Source: Terriglobia bacterium
GTDB taxonomy: Bacteria > Acidobacteriota > Terriglobia > Bryobacterales > Bryobacteraceae
Direction: 5' to 3'
Assembly: GCA_020073345.1 (NCBI GenBank)
Contig: JAIQFI010000009.1
Location: forward strand, 1-64,000
Length of the DNA: 64,000 nucleotides
Shown here: positions 60,522 to 64,000 of the stretch, one piece after another
Numbering within the stretch: position 1 is the first letter of the stretch
How the letters are laid out: each line of letters begins with the position of its first letter
The notes under the pieces: model-generated
What the model was told of the DNA's origin: nothing
Seen by the model: only the letters and a program-made list of their open reading frames with translations
Databases searched by the model: none
Position numbers and translations under genes: made by a program

Positions 60522-62138
60522 CTAATTCACGCCGCTCTTTTGGCGGGCGGGCAGAAATTCATCGCCGGCGCGCCAGGTGGGCAATTTCGGCGAATTCGCG
60601 GCATTCACGCCGATCAACAGGCCGAATTGCGCGTACTGCTCCATGCCCGCGAAATCCCAATCTTCGTGATATTCATCCGAGGGCTGGTGGTAATTCTTGT
60701 CGTTAAACTCTTCGATCAGTTTGTGACCCGTCCCGGCTGGCTTGCCCACCAGGTCTTCGCCCGGCTCCACCGAAAAAGACGGGATGCCGACACGCGCGAA
60801 CGAAAAATGATCCGAGCGGTAGTAGAGGCCGGCTTCCGGCCGCGAATCGGGCGAAATGGTCAGGCCCATGCGCTTCGCGGCTTCCTGCACGATGGGAAAA
60901 AGAGTGGTCCGCTCCGCGCCGTTGACGGTGACGTCGCGCGCCCGGCCGTAGGGAAGAAACATGTCAAAGTTGAGACCGACGGCCGTCTTGCCGGCGGGGA
61001 CCACTGGATTCTGCCCGTAGTAATAGGACCCCCGCAAGCCCGCCTCCTCCGCCGCGGCGGCCAGGAAGATCACCGAACGGCGCGGTTTCTGAGGCAACGC
61101 CGCCCACGCCCGCGCGATCTCGAGCAGCATGCCGCAACCGGAAGCATTGTCGAGCGCGCCATTGTAAATTCGGTCTCCGTTCACCGGCTCGCCCACGCCC
61201 AGGTGATCCCAGTGCGCGCTGAAGACCACGGCTTCCTCTTTCAGTTTGGCGTCGCTGCCTTCGATCTTGCCGATTACGTTGCGCGTTTCGACCGTGCGCA
61301 CCTTGGCGGGCACGCGTCCGCGAATCCGCAGGGGAAGATCGATAGCCGTGAAGCCGGGCGTATCTGCACGTTTTAGCAGGTCGTCCGCGGTACTGCCGAC
61401 GGTGGCCGCGAGCTTATCGCCGACGTCCTTGGTCACCCATCCGGCGAACGCCAGCGCAAGCTCGCCGGGAGCTAGCTTCACTTCCTGGTCTTCGCGACCC
61501 CACGACGATCGCACCACTTCCCAGCCATAGCTCGCCGTGGGCGTGGTGTGGATGATGAGGACGGCGGCGGCTCCGTGGCGCGTGGCTTCCTCATACTTGT
61601 AGGTCCAGCGCCCGTAATAGGTGAGCGCGCGGCCGGTGAAAAAGTTGGGATCGGTCGAAGGCGGCTCACCGGTAAATAGCACCACCACTTTGCCGCGCAC
61701 ATCGATGCCTTGGTAGTCGTCCCACTTGTACTCCGGCGCGACAATGCCGTGGCCCACGAACACGGCAGGCGCGTCGAACTGCGCGTCGGCGCGCTGCTGG
61801 TAGGTGACGCCGACGAACTCATCCAGCCACTTAAAAGACGCAGGCGCGCCGTTATTGGGAGCAAACGTTAACTGTGCATCCGGCTGCGGCTCAACGCCGA
61901 CCAGAGAGAATTTTTGGAAGTACGTGCCCTGATCGCCGGCCGGTTTCAGGCCGAGCAGAGAGAACTGAGTCGCGATGTATTCGGTGGCCAGATCGCCGCC
62001 GCGCGAGCCGGGAGCGCGGCCTTCGAGCAGATCGCTCGAGAGAAACTTGACATGCGCGCGGATGCGTTCCCCGGAGACTTCGATCATCTGCGCGGAGGCA
62101 AGCAGAGACATTAAAGGAAGCAGGAGGGCGCGTTTCAT
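60522..62138 (-). CDS. secreted M28 family metallopeptidase
   Basis: A 538-residue protein from the ATG at 62138 (MKRALLLPLMSLLASAQ), chosen because it starts a signal peptide. A PA-like insert (about 120-270) precedes the zinc catalytic domain: SAHWDHLGVG, GALDNASGCGML, AAAEEAGLRGS, and a late SDHFSFARVGIPSF. It is an aminopeptidase of the periplasm or exterior. It precedes the kinase on the same strand by 15 bases. Confidence 0.92.
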   Translation of the reverse strand: MKRALLLPLMSLLASAQMIEVSGERIRAHVKFLSSDLLEGRAPGSRGGDLATEYIATQFSLLGLKPAGDQGTYFQKFSLVGVEPQPDAQLTFAPNNGAPASFKWLDEFVGVTYQQRADAQFDAPAVFVGHGIVAPEYKWDDYQGIDVRGKVVVLFTGEPPSTDPNFFTGRALTYYGRWTYKYEEATRHGAAAVLIIHTTPTASYGWEVVRSSWGREDQEVKLAPGELALAFAGWVTKDVGDKLAATVGSTADDLLKRADTPGFTAIDLPLRIRGRVPAKVRTVETRNVIGKIEGSDAKLKEEAVVFSAHWDHLGVGEPVNGDRIYNGALDNASGCGMLLEIARAWAALPQKPRRSVIFLAAAAEEAGLRGSYYYGQNPVVPAGKTAVGLNFDMFLPYGRARDVTVNGAERTTLFPIVQEAAKRMGLTISPDSRPEAGLYYRSDHFSFARVGIPSFSVEPGEDLVGKPAGTGHKLIEEFNDKNYHQPSDEYHEDWDFAGMEQYAQFGLLIGVNAANSPKLPTWRAGDEFLPARQKSGVN

Positions 62139-62145
62139 GAAGATG

Positions 62146-62292
62146 TTAGTGCCGGAGTCCCTTTTCGATCTGGGCCAGCCGGATCTGGCAGGCGAGACAC
62201 AGGTCTTTGCCATCCTGACGCGAGGCGAGCTTGGACATGGGCGGGATTCTCTGGCCGCAGGAATCGCAGGTCCGGATTCCGTCTCGCTCCAT
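62146..62292 (-). CDS. 48-residue zinc-ribbon protein
   Basis: A short reverse-strand frame, MERDGIRTCDSCGQRIPPMS then KLASRQDGKDLCLACQIRLAQIEKGLRH. Two CxxC pairs separated by 20 residues make a DksA/TraR-like or rubredoxin-like zinc ribbon. It ends 8 bases before the M28 peptidase start and is probably cotranscribed. Function unknown. Confidence 0.65.
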   Translation of the reverse strand: MERDGIRTCDSCGQRIPPMSKLASRQDGKDLCLACQIRLAQIEKGLRH

Positions 62293-62367
62293 ATGGCGAT
62301 GGTAGCGCGAGTCTTCGCTACCAGGGCAAACGGGTAAACTCCAGGCGAGGTGCTAGACTGTTACATT

Positions 62368-62445
62368 CGGGCTGTGGCGCAGCCTGGCTAGCGCGCTTGC
62401 TTGGGGTGCAAGAGGTCCCGGGTTCAAATCCCGGCAGCCCGACCA
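62368..62445 (+). tRNA. tRNA-Pro, anticodon GGG
   Basis: A 78-base gene with acceptor stem CGGGCTG/CAGCCCG, D-arm GCGC...GCGC, anticodon arm CTTGC-TTGGGGT-GCAAG with GGG at positions 34-36, and T-arm CCGGG-TTCAAAT-CCCGG. The discriminator A is followed by an encoded CCA. It reads the proline codons CCC and CCU. Confidence 0.96.
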
Positions 62446-62491
62446 ACTACCTCAAAGACTTACAGCCAGGAGACCTTCCCAAACTTTCGCC

Positions 62492-62513
62492 GTGGAGTCC
62501 AAGTGGAGTCCAA
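62492..62513. repeat. 11-base tandem duplication after tRNA-Pro
   Basis: GTGGAGTCCAA occurs twice without gap. The region 62446-62727 has no convincing gene. Confidence 0.6.
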
Positions 62514-62727
62514 AAATGGATGCCGCCATCAGGCGTCGCTGGACTTTCCGTGAAGGGCGTTTTTCGTCAAGTGACCGTACGGCGACTTCGGCGGAGTAAC
62601 GTCCTAGAACGCCGTTTCCGGCCGGCTTAAACTGAAGTAATGCGCTGAGTGTCATACTTGACAGACGACGAGTCGATCAAGCTCACATGCTCGGATTTTG
62701 CTCATGCGTCGTTGAAGGAGACGGATT

Positions 62728-63657
62728 ATGCATAAGACCATCGTTACTGCTGCCGCAGTGCTTCTCACAAGTGTTGGCGTGTGCCTCGCGCAACCGGCCG
62801 GCATCACGCCCGAGATGATCTCTCGCGCGTTACCTCTGGAAGGCGCGCCGCTCGCGGAGCCGGGACCGTACAAAATCACGTCCGAAGCGGCGTTCGGCTC
62901 GCCTGGCCTTCAAGTTTTGCGCCCGACGACGCTGGACGCGTTTCCGAAGAAGGACACCCTGCCCGTGATGGTGTGGGGCAACGGCGGTTGCGCCATCGAC
63001 AGCACGCGCTACTCGGGCTTTCTAACCACGATCGCCTCGCACGGCGTCCTGGTGATGGGCACGGTCCCGCAGGAAGGTGCAGCACGGCGACAGGAAACCG
63101 CCGATGACGTGCGTGCCGCGATCGACTGGGCCGCAAAGGAAAATGCGCGAACGGACTCGCCTCTGAAGGGCAAGATCGCCGTGGACAAAGTCGCGGTCAT
63201 GGGCCAGTCGTGCGGAGGATTCCTCTCGATCGTGCTCGGCGCCGATCCGCGCGTCAAGACCATCGGCGTGTTCAATTCAGGCGTGCAAGACGCGGCGCCC
63301 GCCGCGCAAGCGAAGGGGAAGGGCGGTGGATCGCCGCAACCCACGCCGGACGCTCTGCCGAAATTGCACGGGCCGGTGCTGCTCATCAACGGCGGTGAAC
63401 CCGACTTCATGATGGCGGCTTCGGCTGCGACGTTCGACAAGATTGACCACCTGCCCGCGTTTTACGGCGCCCGGCACAACGCCGGCCACACCGCGACCGT
63501 CTTTCATCCCGGCGGCGGCGAGTTCGCCAATGTTGCGTCGAATTGGCTCAGGTGGACGTTCAAAGGCGACAAGAAAGCCGGCGGGATGTTCGTCGGCAAG
63601 AACTGCAGCCTCTGCACGAATTCGAACTGGGACGTGCGGTCTAAAGGGATCAAGTAA
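62728..63657 (+). CDS. secreted alpha/beta hydrolase
   Basis: A 309-residue protein with a signal peptide (MHKTIVTAAAVLLTSVGVCLA). The nucleophile elbow reads VAVMGQSCGGFLS (Ser in G-x-S-x-G), the oxyanion region is MVWGNGGCAIDS, and a late His is in NAGHTATVFHPGG. It has an Ala/Gly/Pro-rich loop at about residues 190-210. Substrate unknown; related to chlorophyllase/platelet-activating-factor-hydrolase-like exported esterases. No partner gene. Confidence 0.85.
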   Translation: MHKTIVTAAAVLLTSVGVCLAQPAGITPEMISRALPLEGAPLAEPGPYKITSEAAFGSPGLQVLRPTTLDAFPKKDTLPVMVWGNGGCAIDSTRYSGFLTTIASHGVLVMGTVPQEGAARRQETADDVRAAIDWAAKENARTDSPLKGKIAVDKVAVMGQSCGGFLSIVLGADPRVKTIGVFNSGVQDAAPAAQAKGKGGGSPQPTPDALPKLHGPVLLINGGEPDFMMAASAATFDKIDHLPAFYGARHNAGHTATVFHPGGGEFANVASNWLRWTFKGDKKAGGMFVGKNCSLCTNSNWDVRSKGIK

Positions 63658-63796
63658 CGAAAGCGCAAGTCGCGCGCAGGTTCTTGGGCGGCAGGTCCCC
63701 GGACACTTCCGTGCGCTCCTCACGAAGGAAGGGTCGAGGCGGCAGGGAACGGCTTCGTGTTTCGCGGAGGGCTAGCGTGACCTCCGCCGAATGAAG

Positions 63797-64000
63797 TTAC
63801 TTTACCGCCGGAAGTTCGGGCTTGCCTTCGGGAGAGCGCTCATCGACGGCGATGGCAAAATAGCCGCTCACTGCGTAGGTGCTCATGACGGCCACCATGT
63901 CCATCGTGCCGCGCTTGCCCCACAATTGGACGGCCTTCGCGAAGGTGGCGGAATCGACCTTTTTATCCGTGAGCATCTGGCGCCCGAAACGAATGACGGT
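63797..64000 (-). CDS. carboxymuconolactone decarboxylase family protein (C-terminal part)
   Basis: The frame runs off the right edge; the last 67 residues are visible. The stretch FAKAVQLWGKRGTMDMVAVM and STYAVSGYFAIAVDE matches the C-terminal helices of secreted carboxymuconolactone-decarboxylase-like proteins. The active-site region with the CxxxH motif lies outside, so activity cannot be judged. It is convergent with the alpha/beta hydrolase. Confidence 0.7.
   Translation of the reverse strand, partial: TVIRFGRQMLTDKKVDSATFAKAVQLWGKRGTMDMVAVMSTYAVSGYFAIAVDERSPEGKPELPAVK

Noticed and set aside
62446..62727. Integrase gene remnant after tRNA-Pro
   Set aside because: The short frames here carry no tyrosine recombinase motif; only the tandem duplication was kept as a note.
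1..64000. CRISPR array
   Set aside because: No regular series of repeats with unique spacers was seen; the only repeats are the dispersed 30 bp family and an 11-base tandem.

Overview
The window is a compact, GC-rich bacterial chromosome segment, coding on both strands. Several things point to an acidobacterium of the Solibacter/Bryobacterales type: a serine/threonine kinase fused to TolB-like repeats, a stand-alone DUF6677 membrane protein, an ImuA-ImuB-DnaE2 mutagenesis cassette with a reduced ImuB, a PEP-CTERM protein, and short intergenic GAACGCGAATGAACGC-type repeats. This assignment is inference from gene content and style; no rRNA gene is present. MurE has the DNPR motif of meso-diaminopimelate-type peptidoglycan, and BamD implies an outer membrane, so the cell is Gram-negative in build.

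Region 1 (1-6.1 kb): the 3' end of an AAA+ (magnesium-chelatase/MoxR-like) gene and a von Willebrand A protein that is its likely partner. They are separated by a reverse-strand carbamoyltransferase-DUF5989-SxtJ-SGNH module, an Uma2-type nuclease gene and an orphan gene. Region 2 (6.1-11.6 kb): a phosphoribosyltransferase, a P1B-type metal ATPase, a tandem universal stress protein and a sulfotransferase-like gene, then about 1 kb of mostly non-coding DNA with strong hairpins. Region 3 (11.6-20.6 kb): a heparinase-like secreted protein, small membrane proteins, an M48 protease, a small HTH protein, MscL with a zinc-ribbon tail, endonuclease III, a NarL-type regulator, and pepP-accB-accC.

Region 4 (20.6-26.7 kb) is the most unusual. 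It holds the imuA-imuB-dnaE2 operon for damage-induced mutagenesis, with a plausible promoter and an inverted-repeat operator. A family of ~30 bp repeats surrounds it and supplies the stop codons of neighbouring reading frames. There is also a relic antitoxin gene and a DUF4160 gene broken by one base next to DUF2442. Region 5 (26.7-32.8 kb): rsmB, rpe, bamD, a response regulator, yajQ and an alpha/beta hydrolase run forward; a PEP-CTERM protein and a second receiver protein run in reverse.

Region 6 (32.9-41.1 kb): purB and a WalJ-like hydrolase face purS-glmS-yjbQ. Then come an ORF6N protein, a Tat-exported class C beta-lactamase-like protein, a sigma-28-like factor and a small hypothetical protein. 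Region 7 (41.1-57.7 kb): the complete reverse-strand division and cell wall cluster, mraZ-rsmH-ftsL-ftsI-murE-murF-mraY-murD-ftsW-murG-murC-ftsQ-ftsA-ftsZ. It lacks murB and ddl and is preceded by a promoter and 10-bp-spaced MraZ-box-like repeats. Region 8 (57.8-64 kb): a kinase with a TolB-like sensor domain, an M28 peptidase, a 48-residue zinc-ribbon protein, tRNA-Pro(GGG), a secreted alpha/beta hydrolase and the 3' part of a carboxymuconolactone-decarboxylase-like gene.
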